Source: DAOTYH01 sp034435015 (lineage in GTDB: Bacteria; Chloroflexota; Anaerolineae; Aggregatilineales; UBA3940). Taken from it: a stretch of DNA of 34,267 nt. Shown piece by piece: positions 22,152 through 29,978 of this stretch. A program made the translations under genes and the position numbers. Location: positions 1 through 34,267 of the forward strand of contig DAOTYH010000013.1 in the NCBI GenBank assembly GCA_034435015.1. Direction: 5' to 3'. How positions within the stretch are numbered: the first letter of the stretch is position 1; every line of letters begins with the position of its first letter. The notes beneath the pieces are model-generated. The model made no database searches. It saw only the letters and a list, made by a program, of their open reading frames with translations, and was not told the origin of the DNA.

Positions 22152-23060
22152 ATGGAAACTATTCTCTCCTCATCCACTAAAACTGTCCGTATTGGGCCTG
22201 ATCTGCCTTTCGTGATCATTGGGGAGCGAATCAATCCCACCGGCCGTAAGAGGCTTGCGGCTGAGATGGCCGCAGGGGATTTCAGCCGGGTTGAAGCCGA
22301 TGCACTGGCACAGGTCGCCGCTGGGGCGCATATGCTGGATGTGAACGCTGGAATCCCTCTAGCGGATGAACCCGCCATTCTGGCAGAGACAATCCGCCGC
22401 GTTCAGGCCATCACCGATGTTCCTCTTTCCATTGACTCCTCTGTGGTCGAGGCGCTTGAGGCAGGCTTAGCCGCTTATCAGGGCAAGCCACTGGTCAACT
22501 CAGTGACCGGCGAAGAAGAGCGGCTGGAAAAAGTCTTGCCGCTGGTCAAGAAGTACCATGCGGCGGTGATTGGCATCAGCAACGATGAAACTGGCATCTC
22601 GCAGGACCCAGATGTGCGTTTTGAGATCGCCCGCAAAATCGTCCAGCGGGCAGAAGATCATGGTATCCCGCGTGAGGACGTGTTGATTGATCCGCTGGTG
22701 ATGCCGGCAGGAGCGGTACGTTACGCGGGCGCAAGTGTCTTCAGGCTGGTACGCCGTTGCCGCGAAGAGCTGGGGGTCAACACGATCTGCGGGGCGAGCA
22801 ACATCTCGTTTGGGCTACCGGGTCGCCCAACCCTTAATGCGACCTTCGTGGCCATGGCAATCGCCGCTGGTATGCCGTGTGCCATCACAAACCCGCTTGA
22901 GCCGGAGATCAAGATGGCGATTCTGGCCGCTGATGTACTGATGGGCCACGACGAGAATTGCATGAACTGGCTGGTCGCCAACCGCGGAGGCATGGATCGC
23001 GAGGCAAGGCGCGCCGAGCGCCGGGCCGCCCGTCGGTCGAGCGGGCAACAGGATACATAG
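22152..23060 (+). CDS. Methyltetrahydrofolate:corrinoid methyltransferase (pterin-binding domain)
   Basis: A 302-residue TIM-barrel protein of the pterin-binding family (MeTr/AcsE and the MetH folate module). Visible motifs are FVIIGERINPTGRKRL at the start, MLDVNAGIPLADE, VPLSIDSS, LVNSVTGEEER, DPLVMPAG and GASNISFGLPGRPTLN. It would move the N5-methyl group of methyl-tetrahydrofolate to the corrinoid protein. The C-terminus has about 20 extra Arg-rich residues (MDREARRAERRAARRSSG). It lies 30 bases after the homocysteine module and 34 bases before the cyclophilin gene, in the same direction. Confidence 0.93.
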   Translation: METILSSSTKTVRIGPDLPFVIIGERINPTGRKRLAAEMAAGDFSRVEADALAQVAAGAHMLDVNAGIPLADEPAILAETIRRVQAITDVPLSIDSSVVEALEAGLAAYQGKPLVNSVTGEEERLEKVLPLVKKYHAAVIGISNDETGISQDPDVRFEIARKIVQRAEDHGIPREDVLIDPLVMPAGAVRYAGASVFRLVRRCREELGVNTICGASNISFGLPGRPTLNATFVAMAIAAGMPCAITNPLEPEIKMAILAADVLMGHDENCMNWLVANRGGMDREARRAERRAARRSSGQQDT

Positions 23061-23094
23061 TCAACAATCATTTGCAAAGAAAGAGAGTAAAAGC

Positions 23095-23613
23095 ATGTCT
23101 AAGCAATACACAAGCCCGCCGGCAATGGGCATTGATCCCCAGAAGAAATACACAGCCATCTTCAAGACCGAGCATGGGGACATCCGGGTGACCCTCTTTG
23201 CTGACAAAGCGCCGGCTACCGTCAATAACTTTGTATTCCTCGCCCGTGACGGCTTCTATGACAACACAACATTTCACCGCGTCATTGAGAACTTTATGGT
23301 GCAGGGCGGCGATCCAACAGGCACTGGGCGGGGCGGCCCTGGTTATCGCTTCGATGACGAAGCTTCTGCCCTTCAGCTACGGCATGACGGCCCTGGCATC
23401 CTCTCAATGGCCAATGCAGGCCCGAACACTAACGGAAGTCAGTTCTTTATCACTCACACAGCTACCAACTGGCTGGACGGCAAACATGCTGTCTTTGGGA
23501 AGGTGGCTGATTCAGCGTCATTGGAAGTGTTAATGCGAATCCGCCCTCGCGATCCGGGCCGCGATCCCCAGCCCGGCGACAGGCTCTACACTGTCGAGAT
23601 CATTGAGAGTTGA
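23095..23613 (+). CDS. Cyclophilin-type peptidyl-prolyl cis-trans isomerase
   Basis: A 172-residue cyclophilin without signal peptide, so probably cytoplasmic. Core motifs are FLARDGFYDNTTFHRVIENFMVQGGDP (catalytic Arg in FHRV, with Phe and Gln of the active site), GPGILSMANAGPNTNGSQFFIT, and WLDGKHAVFGKV. The N-terminal 15 residues are an extension. Purine-rich AGAAAGAGAG upstream is a modest ribosome binding site. It could be read through from the corrinoid operon, though no functional link is apparent. Transcription ends at the hairpin shared with gyrB. Confidence 0.95.
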   Translation: MSKQYTSPPAMGIDPQKKYTAIFKTEHGDIRVTLFADKAPATVNNFVFLARDGFYDNTTFHRVIENFMVQGGDPTGTGRGGPGYRFDDEASALQLRHDGPGILSMANAGPNTNGSQFFITHTATNWLDGKHAVFGKVADSASLEVLMRIRPRDPGRDPQPGDRLYTVEIIES

Positions 23614-23638
23614 CATTCATCCCTCACCTGCCAAACAA

Positions 23639-23669
23639 AAAGGGCGCTGTCTCGAAGACAGCGCCCTTT
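23639..23669. terminator. Bidirectional terminator between cyclophilin and gyrB
   Basis: AAAGGGCGCTGTCT (23639-23652) pairs with AGACAGCGCCCTTT (23656-23669), a 14-bp stem with a three-base loop. On the minus strand the hairpin is followed by a T-rich tract (complement of CAAACAAAAA), giving gyrB a strong terminator. On the plus strand the T run is shorter. Confidence 0.88.
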
Positions 23670-23685
23670 GAGATTCCTTGTGTCC

Positions 23686-25623
23686 TCATATATCCAGGTT
23701 GCGCACACTGCGTGCATGGGTCTGGATAAACTTGCGGCGCGGCGGTACACTGCTTCCCATCAGCATGTCGAATGTTCTATCTGCAATGGCCGCATCCTCA
23801 ATGGTTACCTGCAACAAGATACGGTTGGCAGGATTCATGGTTGTTTCCCACAATTGTTCCGGGTTCATTTCACCCAGGCCCTTATACCGTTGGATAGTTG
23901 CCTTCTCACCAAACTCCTGCACCAGCATATCGCGCTGTTCGTCAGTGTACGCATAAGCATACTTTTTACCACTCTGAACCAGATACAGCGGAGGCTGGGC
24001 GATGAACAGGTGCCCCTGCTCGATCAATTCAGGCATGTAGCGGAAGAAGAACGTGAGAAGCAAGGTACGGATATGGGCGCCGTCCACGTCAGCGTCTGTC
24101 ATGATGATGATCCGCCCGTAGCGCAAACGCGACAGGTCAAAATCATCTCCTACCCCGACGCCAAGCGCCGAAATGAGAGCCTGTACCTCTTTGTTTTCAA
24201 GTACCTTGTCCAGCCGGGCGCGTTCGGTGTTCAAAATCTTGCCCCGTAACGGCAGGATAGCCTGAAAGTGCCGGTCGCGTCCCTGCTTGGCGCTCCCGCC
24301 TGCGCTGTCACCCTCCACGATATACAGCTCTGACTCCGCCGGATTAGTGGAGGAACAATCGGCCAGCTTACCCGGCAAAGTAGTGCTCTGCAAAGGGGTA
24401 CTGCGGATCAGGTCACGCGCACGCTTGGAGGCAATCCGTGCCCGCGAGGAGATCAGGCACTTATCATAAATGGCCTTTGCTCCCCGCGTGTCAGACTGCA
24501 GGAAGTCACCAAGAACCTCAGTCACAACAGACTGTACCAGCCCCTTTACTTCAGGGTTCATCAGCTTGACTTTGGTCTGGCTTTCAAATTGGGGATTGGG
24601 GTGTTTGATGCTGACAATGGCCGTCAGCCCCTCGCTCGTATCCTCACCAGTGAAATTAGGGTCGCCTTCTTTCAGAACACCAGCTTTGTAGGCATAGTAG
24701 TTGATGGCACGCGTCAAAGCTGTCCGCAATCCCTCTAGGTGAGTGCCGCCATCGTGGGTGTTGATGGTATTGGCAAAGCTCAGGATAGACTCGGAGTAGT
24801 AGTCAGCATACTGGAACGCGACCTCAATCTCTACCTTAAGTCCGTCTAGTTTTTCGACCTCCACAACCCGATCCACATACACCACATCATGCAGAACTTC
24901 GCGGTTGCGGTTCAGATAGCGCACGAACGAGCGAATGCCCCCTTCAAAGTAGAAGGACATTTCTCTGGGGTAAGGCTCAGTCCGCTCATCAGACAGATGG
25001 ATAGTAACACCACGAGCCACAAATGCCATCTCACGGAAGCGCTGCATGAGCGTCTCAAAGCGAAAGTTGGTGTCAGGGAAGATCGTTGGGTCAGGCCAGA
25101 AGGTAATAGACGTACCTGTTCTTTTTACCTTACCAAGGCACTCCACTTCTGATACCGGGACACCCTGTTTGTAGCGTTGCCGCCACGCGTAACCGTCGCG
25201 CCAGACCTCCGCTTCCAGTCCTGCGGAAAGTGCATTGACAGCGGAGACGCCCACTCCGTGCAGGCCGCCTGATACCTTGTAGGCTCCCGTCCCAAACTTA
25301 CCGCCTGCATGCAGCTCGGTCATGACCAACTGAAGGGTCGAGATACCTTCAGTTGGGTGGATGCCTACCGGAATGCCGCGTCCGTTATCCACTACACGCA
25401 CACCGCCGCTCTTCAGGATCGTCACCTGAATCTCATCACAGGCTCCTGCCAGCGCCTCGTCAATCGCATTATCCACCACCTCATAAACGAGATGATGGAG
25501 AGCCTTCAAGTCCGTGCCTCCCACATACATACCTGGGCGCCGGCGGACAGCCTCCAGCCCGCTCAGATGTTGAATGGTACTCTCATCATACCGAGCAGTT
25601 TCATCTTCCTGCCTGCGATTCAT
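23686..25623 (-). CDS. gyrB: DNA gyrase subunit B
   Basis: The 645-residue ATPase subunit of the type IIA topoisomerase. The GHKL ATP site shows YEVVDNAIDEAL (Glu48, Asn52), DNGRGIP (79-85) and GGLHGVGVSAVNAL (119 on). The transducer has QTKVKL at about 350. The TOPRIM domain has EGDSAGGSA (Glu437) and MTDADVDGAHIRTLLL (Asp510, Asp512), and the C-terminus has QRYKGLGEMNPEQLWETTM. The length fits GyrB without the proteobacterial insert. ParE cannot be fully excluded by eye, since the usual QTKxKLGN reads QTKVKLMN. It follows the membrane protein gene by 35 bases; GAGGAG lies 12 bases before the ATG. Confidence 0.94.
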   Translation of the reverse strand: MNRRQEDETARYDESTIQHLSGLEAVRRRPGMYVGGTDLKALHHLVYEVVDNAIDEALAGACDEIQVTILKSGGVRVVDNGRGIPVGIHPTEGISTLQLVMTELHAGGKFGTGAYKVSGGLHGVGVSAVNALSAGLEAEVWRDGYAWRQRYKQGVPVSEVECLGKVKRTGTSITFWPDPTIFPDTNFRFETLMQRFREMAFVARGVTIHLSDERTEPYPREMSFYFEGGIRSFVRYLNRNREVLHDVVYVDRVVEVEKLDGLKVEIEVAFQYADYYSESILSFANTINTHDGGTHLEGLRTALTRAINYYAYKAGVLKEGDPNFTGEDTSEGLTAIVSIKHPNPQFESQTKVKLMNPEVKGLVQSVVTEVLGDFLQSDTRGAKAIYDKCLISSRARIASKRARDLIRSTPLQSTTLPGKLADCSSTNPAESELYIVEGDSAGGSAKQGRDRHFQAILPLRGKILNTERARLDKVLENKEVQALISALGVGVGDDFDLSRLRYGRIIIMTDADVDGAHIRTLLLTFFFRYMPELIEQGHLFIAQPPLYLVQSGKKYAYAYTDEQRDMLVQEFGEKATIQRYKGLGEMNPEQLWETTMNPANRILLQVTIEDAAIADRTFDMLMGSSVPPRRKFIQTHARSVRNLDI

Positions 25624-25658
25624 TCCGCTTACTTTCTCCTCTGCAACCGCAACCCGGC

Positions 25659-26681
25659 CTAGCTCCGATGTTGCTGTATCCTTCTCCGTTCAAGTTCCGC
25701 GATCAGCTCTTCCCGCATTTCCCGCCAGTACCTGTACCTGTCCTTAAAAAAGACAAACGTTGCCGCCCACAGCCCTGTGCTGATGAAGGCGTTTCCTGCA
25801 ATGGCGGGTAAAGCCAGCCATGAAGCTGTATCCGCCAGTGACCACACAAACGATAAAGCTGAATTCAGCACCACAATCAACAGCACAAGAAACAGGGTAG
25901 CTGACATATTCCACTGCACCACGCGCACGCTGTCCCAGAGTGCTCCGAACAGATTCCGGCGATGCATCACAATGCTATGGACGGTGAAAATACCAAACAG
26001 GCTGACCCACAGCAGGAAGACCATCCCTCCGACAGTCGCGATATTCCCTAGGAAGCCGTTGAGCAGGGACAGCCCGGCCGCCAAGACAAAGAACGGTAAG
26101 AACATCGCCAATAGCAGGATGCCTCCCCCTACGACAAAGAGGGACAGCCAAAAGACGTTGGCTGGCAGACGAGCCAGCACATTTCTCAGGCTGATCCTGC
26201 CTTCCCCTACCTGCTGGGCGATCAAGGTAATGTAGAAGCTGATCAGGATAATCCCGCTCCCCAGCGCCAGCACTTCTACACCCATAATGCCGGCAGGCGT
26301 ATCAATGACCCACACGGGCGGGGTATAGCTGAAGGGAAGCGGCTGGGCGGCATGCCAAGCCATGAGGCTTGGTATACCAAGCACGGGCAAGTAAACAGGC
26401 GGGACAGTTTCAGAGGCAGTGGCCATGAACTGGAATAATTCTGCCGCCGCCTCAGGGATTTCTTGCTCCGAATTGACCAATGCAGGCTTCCAAACCTCGC
26501 GGTAAGCGGCCTCGATGGCCGGCCCAAAAGCAAGGCGGGGGCCTACCCACAATAGCAGATCGAGCAGTAGCGGGAGCAATAGTAGACCCAAGTTGCCAGC
26601 TACTGTTTCAAAACCCTGTGAAAGTGACTCAATAACGCCGACGGGCGGGGTCGGCGTGCGGAATTTTTCGGTTGTTGTCAT
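25659..26681 (-). CDS. Multi-spanning membrane protein of unknown function
   Basis: A 340-residue protein I do not recognise by name. About six hydrophobic segments are visible, for example LGLLLLPLLLDLLLWVG (30-47), VLALGSGIILISFYITLIAQ, VFWLSLFVVGGGILLLAMFL, GGMVFLLWVSLFGIFTVHSI and ATLFLVLLIVVLNSALSFVW. The C-terminus is a charged helix (RYRYWREMREELIAELERRR) probably in the cytoplasm. The layout resembles uncharacterised membrane proteins with a glycerophosphodiesterase-type membrane domain, a weak guess. No Shine-Dalgarno is present; an extended -10 lies ten bases upstream. gyrB follows in the same direction. Confidence 0.75.
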   Translation of the reverse strand: MTTTEKFRTPTPPVGVIESLSQGFETVAGNLGLLLLPLLLDLLLWVGPRLAFGPAIEAAYREVWKPALVNSEQEIPEAAAELFQFMATASETVPPVYLPVLGIPSLMAWHAAQPLPFSYTPPVWVIDTPAGIMGVEVLALGSGIILISFYITLIAQQVGEGRISLRNVLARLPANVFWLSLFVVGGGILLLAMFLPFFVLAAGLSLLNGFLGNIATVGGMVFLLWVSLFGIFTVHSIVMHRRNLFGALWDSVRVVQWNMSATLFLVLLIVVLNSALSFVWSLADTASWLALPAIAGNAFISTGLWAATFVFFKDRYRYWREMREELIAELERRRIQQHRS

Positions 26682-26690
26682 AGCGATGGT

Positions 26691-26699
26691 ATTTTACCA
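26691..26699 (-). promoter_or_regulatory. Extended -10 promoter, nearly leaderless, for membrane protein-gyrB
   Basis: On the minus strand TGGTAAAAT (TG, one base, TAAAAT at 26696-26691). The predicted start is about three bases before the ATG at 26681, which has no Shine-Dalgarno. Confidence 0.45.
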
Positions 26700-26765
26700 C
26701 ACTTAGAGAACTAGTGCATTTGTTCGGTTTGGGCAGATATACATGAGCGAGGGGGGTTCAATCCG

Positions 26766-27893
26766 CTAAGCCAAGACGGCCTCCAAAACCCTTATGGTCT
26801 GTTCAACAAGAGCAGACCAACTAAACCGTTCCAGACCAACTGCTACGCCGGCTGACAGTTGCTCTCGCATACCAGTGGAAAAGGCCTGCTCGATGGCTGA
26901 AGCCAAAGCTGTAATATCTACGTAGGGCACCAGCAGGCCATTCACCCCATGCTGGATCACCTCTGGGTTGCCGCCTTTATGGCTGGCGATCACTGGTGTT
27001 CCAATACTCAGCGATTCCAGCAACACATGTGACAACCCCTCATAGCCGGAGTATAACAGTGTATAGTCGGCGGCACGGAAATAAAGCGCCAGCTTCTCAC
27101 GGGGCACTCGACCGACAAATCGGACCCGCTGTTCCACCCCCAGCCTGTATGCCAGCTCTTCCAGAGCTGGACGGATGATACCATCGCCGGCCACTACCAT
27201 CTGAACGTCAGGAAGCCGGGCCAGCGCCTGAATAGAATGATCAACTCCTTTCCAGGGGGTCAAGCGGGCAGGAGTCAGCAAAAGAGGGCCAGATGGCAAG
27301 CCCAGAATAGTACGGGCTTCAGCCTGCGTCTCAGATGGTATGTTTATTCCCTTCTCCAGCGCATTGTAGATCACAGTGACCCGTTCAGGGGCAACTCCCC
27401 AGCCCACAACCATTCGCTTGAGATATTCGCTGGGCACAATGATGTGGTCGAGACGGCGGGCCTCCCGTGCACGCAACGCCTTGTTGATCTCAACCGGCAG
27501 GCTGTAACGGGCCGATTGGAATATATCTACGTCTGTGTCGGGAGCAACCCAACCCCGGTTCATAGCTCTCTCCCATGCCGCATCTCCGACGATCTTGGCA
27601 ACACGAGGACGGATAGCACGAGGCAGGGGCAAACCCAGAGTATGAATATAGGCCAGATCGTGGCCGGGCCACAGACGCGACGCCGCCCAGTAGTACTCCA
27701 ACTGACGGCGGAGGTAGAAACCGCGTGGAATACGTGTCAGGGGGTAGGGATAGCCCTGTGTGGCGGCATCCCCGAAGGACAGCACACTGACCGAATGCCC
27801 CCTTGCCACAAGCTCAGGCAGGAGATTAAACAGATAGGTAGCAGGGCCGCCTGTTTCGGGGTGGAATATGCCTGAAGCAATCAATAGGCGCAT
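26766..27893 (-). CDS. GT4-family glycosyltransferase
   Basis: A 375-residue GT-B fold retaining glycosyltransferase. The N-terminal domain starts with LLIASGIFHPETGGPATYLFNLLPELVARGH, the glycine-rich acceptor-side loop of GT4. The C-terminal domain carries TPARLTPWKGVD (207-218), VAGDGI, VRFVGRVPREKL, and the donor-binding E-x7-E motif EGLSHVLLE (Glu285, Glu293) followed by GTPVIASHKGGNPEVI. It probably transfers a sugar from a nucleotide donor to a lipid- or polysaccharide-linked acceptor at the inner face of the membrane; the sugar is unknown. It diverges from the plus-strand barrel-protein genes. Confidence 0.9.
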   Translation of the reverse strand: MRLLIASGIFHPETGGPATYLFNLLPELVARGHSVSVLSFGDAATQGYPYPLTRIPRGFYLRRQLEYYWAASRLWPGHDLAYIHTLGLPLPRAIRPRVAKIVGDAAWERAMNRGWVAPDTDVDIFQSARYSLPVEINKALRAREARRLDHIIVPSEYLKRMVVGWGVAPERVTVIYNALEKGINIPSETQAEARTILGLPSGPLLLTPARLTPWKGVDHSIQALARLPDVQMVVAGDGIIRPALEELAYRLGVEQRVRFVGRVPREKLALYFRAADYTLLYSGYEGLSHVLLESLSIGTPVIASHKGGNPEVIQHGVNGLLVPYVDITALASAIEQAFSTGMREQLSAGVAVGLERFSWSALVEQTIRVLEAVLA

Positions 27894-27927
27894 GAGGTAA
27901 AAATCTCCACTAGGTACTGTGGGATAG

Positions 27928-27933
27928 ATTATA
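27928..27933 (-). promoter_or_regulatory. -10 element of the GT4 glycosyltransferase gene
   Basis: A perfect TATAAT on the minus strand, 34 bases upstream of the ATG at 27893. No good -35 box is visible. Confidence 0.45.
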
Positions 27934-27968
27934 CGAGCCGCTCAACCCTTTGGCACGCAGTTGCCCAA

Positions 27969-27997
27969 TTGCCTGCCGGCAGGCGTAATGTTATGAT
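27969..27997 (+). promoter_or_regulatory. Promoter with embedded 14-bp palindrome
   Basis: TTGCCT (27969-27974), 17-base spacer, TATGAT (27992-27997) with TG at 27989-27990, an extended -10. The perfect palindrome GCCTGCCGGCAGGC (27971-27984) overlaps the -35 box and the spacer, the classic place for a repressor operator. It drives the two genes at 28048-29887. Confidence 0.65.
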
Positions 27998-28047
27998 GAA
28001 GCAGAATGCCCGTTAGCTTCTGGCCCGAAGGCAAGTGAGGAACAGTT

Positions 28048-28368
28048 ATGGCAGAAGGGTATGACTATCACTTCCTGATTCTGGCTCCTGGCCTGCAAAG
28101 TGCGTGGTTTTTTCAGGCCGCACGCCAGTACTGGCAACGTTTTCAACCCATTGTGACAACGGATTGGAAGTTGCTGGCACACATTCCACCGGAAGCAAAG
28201 GTTGCTGTCACTTTACTGGCCCGCCCCGATACAGCCTCCTATGCCCAAGAGCAGATTGAGATCCAGCGTGAGGACATATACTTAGACGTGGTTGTAGCGA
28301 ATGACCTGCCCATGATGGAGGCCATTCTCGACTCACGTGCGGAGGCGGGTCTACCTTTAGGCCAGTGA
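28048..28368 (+). CDS. Small protein of unknown function, stand-alone repeat domain
   Basis: A 106-residue protein without recognised family, signal peptide or membrane segment. It begins MAEGYDYHFLILAPGLQSAW and contains WFFQAARQYWQRFQP and VAVTLLARPDTASYAQEQI. It is about half identical, by eye and without gaps, to the C-terminal 100 residues of the next gene's product. The alternating hydrophobic strands and helices (LILAPGL, VAVTLLAR, LDVVVAND) suggest a small alpha/beta fold. GAGGAA lies upstream of the ATG. It is 13 bases before the barrel-protein gene and shares its promoter. Confidence 0.78.
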   Translation: MAEGYDYHFLILAPGLQSAWFFQAARQYWQRFQPIVTTDWKLLAHIPPEAKVAVTLLARPDTASYAQEQIEIQREDIYLDVVVANDLPMMEAILDSRAEAGLPLGQ

Positions 28369-28381
28369 AGGGAATAAGCCC

Positions 28382-29887
28382 ATGAATCTTCGGGACTACA
28401 GGTGGTACAGAAACCCGCGCGGGTTGCATAACATTGGTGTATACCGCCACTTCCAAATGGAGCGCTACACACGCCCTCAGCTTGGGTGGGCCAAACTGGT
28501 AGCAGGCGGAACAGAATATACTGAAGTAGTACGTCAACTGGCTCAACACAACTGTATGGCCATCATCCGTATCTTCCGCGAGGGTATGGCAGGAATGCGT
28601 GTACCGGATAGCTGGTACACAAGTTATTACAAGCCCTACATCGAGGCGGGCAGCTACTGGTTCGAGTTGTATAATGAACCCAATCTCGACGGCGAATGGC
28701 CGCAAGCGCCAGGCGGCGGGCCGGCTGTCTCAGCGGACTGGACTAACACCGACGGTTGTATCAGGCCCCTTATGGACAACTGGCTGGAGTGGGCTGAGCG
28801 CATCATTGAGCTGGGGGGATACCCCGGCTTTCCTGCCCTCTCAGAAAGCACCGAATATCGTCAGGCCACCATCCTCTGGCTGGATGCCTTACTGAAGTAT
28901 CTGAAGGAGAATCACTACACGCGTTTCAGACGGGTGATCGCCAACGGGTTATGGTGTGCCACGCATCCTTATCTGCTAAACCATTTCTACCAAGAGCCGC
29001 CCGGAGGACCTTCGCATGTTGCCCGCCCCTATTACCAGCAACGCGGCAATGAACCGGGCTGGCATTTCGAATACCCCTACGATCCCCTCCAACAGCGTAA
29101 CGACCCTGGCCGGACAGTATTTGGCGGAACAGCATTGACCCCCTACGGCGACCCTAACGGGCTGATCGCTGTAGGTGAAGCATTCCAGCAACTGCTTAAG
29201 CGCTACTTCAATGCCGGCCCTGTCCCGGTGATTGGGACAGAAGGCGGTATCTGGCGCATTCCCCTGCGTGACGAACAGCCTTATCTGATTGACGACCGCT
29301 ACCCCCCATACAGTTACCAGAGTCACCCCGAAGCGACTATGGGCATGTGGCGCTGGATTGTTGAGCAGGGGCCGCCTTGGTTCTTCGGCCTGACCCTGTG
29401 GAATGAGGCGGATTACTACGATGTTCAGGGGATCGTACCGGCCATTGAACGCATGGCCGCTGAGCCGCCCCTGCTCAAGGAAGTGCCCAACGTTGAGACT
29501 AGCGGGAGTCCCGCTGAATCCGAACCTGAGGAGATTGTCCCTGCGACAGCCGCCCCCGGCCCCGGCCCCATCATTGACTTACCTGACTACCATTTCCTCG
29601 TCTTGGCGCCGGGACTGCAAGCCGACTGGTTCTTTCAGGCGGCCCGGCGTTACTGGCAAACTTTTCGACCAACTGTCATGACAAAATGGGATCTGATCGC
29701 TACCCTGCCATCTGATAAGAGTCTGGCAGTGACTGTACTGGCCCGTAGTGACACCATCGAATATATGAATCGGCGCATTCGTGATACTTGGCCCAACGTG
29801 TACTATGACCCGATTGTGTACGACACCTTAGGCGAGATGCAGGCTGAACTGGATCGCCGGGCAACTTACCAGAAGCGGTTTGGGTGA
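28382..29887 (+). CDS. Clan GH-A-like barrel protein fused to the repeat domain
   Basis: A 501-residue protein. Residues about 10-360 look like a glycoside-hydrolase-type TIM barrel: FELYNEPNLDGEW supplies the Asn98-Glu99-Pro100 triad typical of the clan GH-A acid/base, and VIGTEGGIW supplies a candidate nucleophile Glu287 at a strand end; FFGLTLWNEADYYD follows. A Pro/Ala/Glu linker (about 371-400) leads to a copy of the ~100-residue domain found alone in the preceding gene (DYHFLVLAPGLQADWFFQAA). There is no signal peptide, unusual for a polysaccharide hydrolase, so an intracellular or unconventional export role is possible. Enzyme activity is inferred from motifs only. Confidence 0.72.
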   Translation: MNLRDYRWYRNPRGLHNIGVYRHFQMERYTRPQLGWAKLVAGGTEYTEVVRQLAQHNCMAIIRIFREGMAGMRVPDSWYTSYYKPYIEAGSYWFELYNEPNLDGEWPQAPGGGPAVSADWTNTDGCIRPLMDNWLEWAERIIELGGYPGFPALSESTEYRQATILWLDALLKYLKENHYTRFRRVIANGLWCATHPYLLNHFYQEPPGGPSHVARPYYQQRGNEPGWHFEYPYDPLQQRNDPGRTVFGGTALTPYGDPNGLIAVGEAFQQLLKRYFNAGPVPVIGTEGGIWRIPLRDEQPYLIDDRYPPYSYQSHPEATMGMWRWIVEQGPPWFFGLTLWNEADYYDVQGIVPAIERMAAEPPLLKEVPNVETSGSPAESEPEEIVPATAAPGPGPIIDLPDYHFLVLAPGLQADWFFQAARRYWQTFRPTVMTKWDLIATLPSDKSLAVTVLARSDTIEYMNRRIRDTWPNVYYDPIVYDTLGEMQAELDRRATYQKRFG

Positions 29888-29894
29888 TCTGGAC

Positions 29895-29923
29895 TCGACA
29901 AGCTTTTTCTCTCACGCTATGCT
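29895..29923 (+). promoter_or_regulatory. Promoter of the second GT-C glycosyltransferase and pncC
   Basis: TCGACA (29895-29900), 17-base spacer, TATGCT (29918-29923). The predicted start near 29930 falls in the first arm of the hairpin 29927-29952. Confidence 0.55.
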
Positions 29924-29926
29924 AGC

Positions 29927-29952
29927 GAGGCTGACCGGTGCCGGTCAGCCTC
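29927..29952 (+). terminator. 12-bp hairpin at the mRNA 5' end, possible terminator of the preceding gene
   Basis: GAGGCTGACCG (29927-29937) pairs with CGGTCAGCCTC (29942-29952) around GTGC, followed by AATTGTT. The poor T tract makes termination doubtful. It also lies just downstream of a promoter, as the hairpin at 1993-2019 does. Confidence 0.5.
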
Positions 29953-29978
29953 AATTGTTCCAACAGGAGCAGACCTTG

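Noticed and set aside
23668..24249. Plus-strand open frame of 193 codons
   Set aside because: It lies entirely antisense to gyrB, starts inside the terminator region and has no protein-like motifs; it is a shadow of the gyrB codon pattern.
27237..27875. Plus-strand open frame of 212 codons
   Set aside because: It is antisense to the well supported GT4 glycosyltransferase and has no recognisable domain or ribosome binding site.
27990..28182. Minus-strand short frame over the promoter and small repeat-domain gene
   Set aside because: It crosses a good plus-strand promoter and has no motifs; the plus-strand gene is supported by its paralogue next door.
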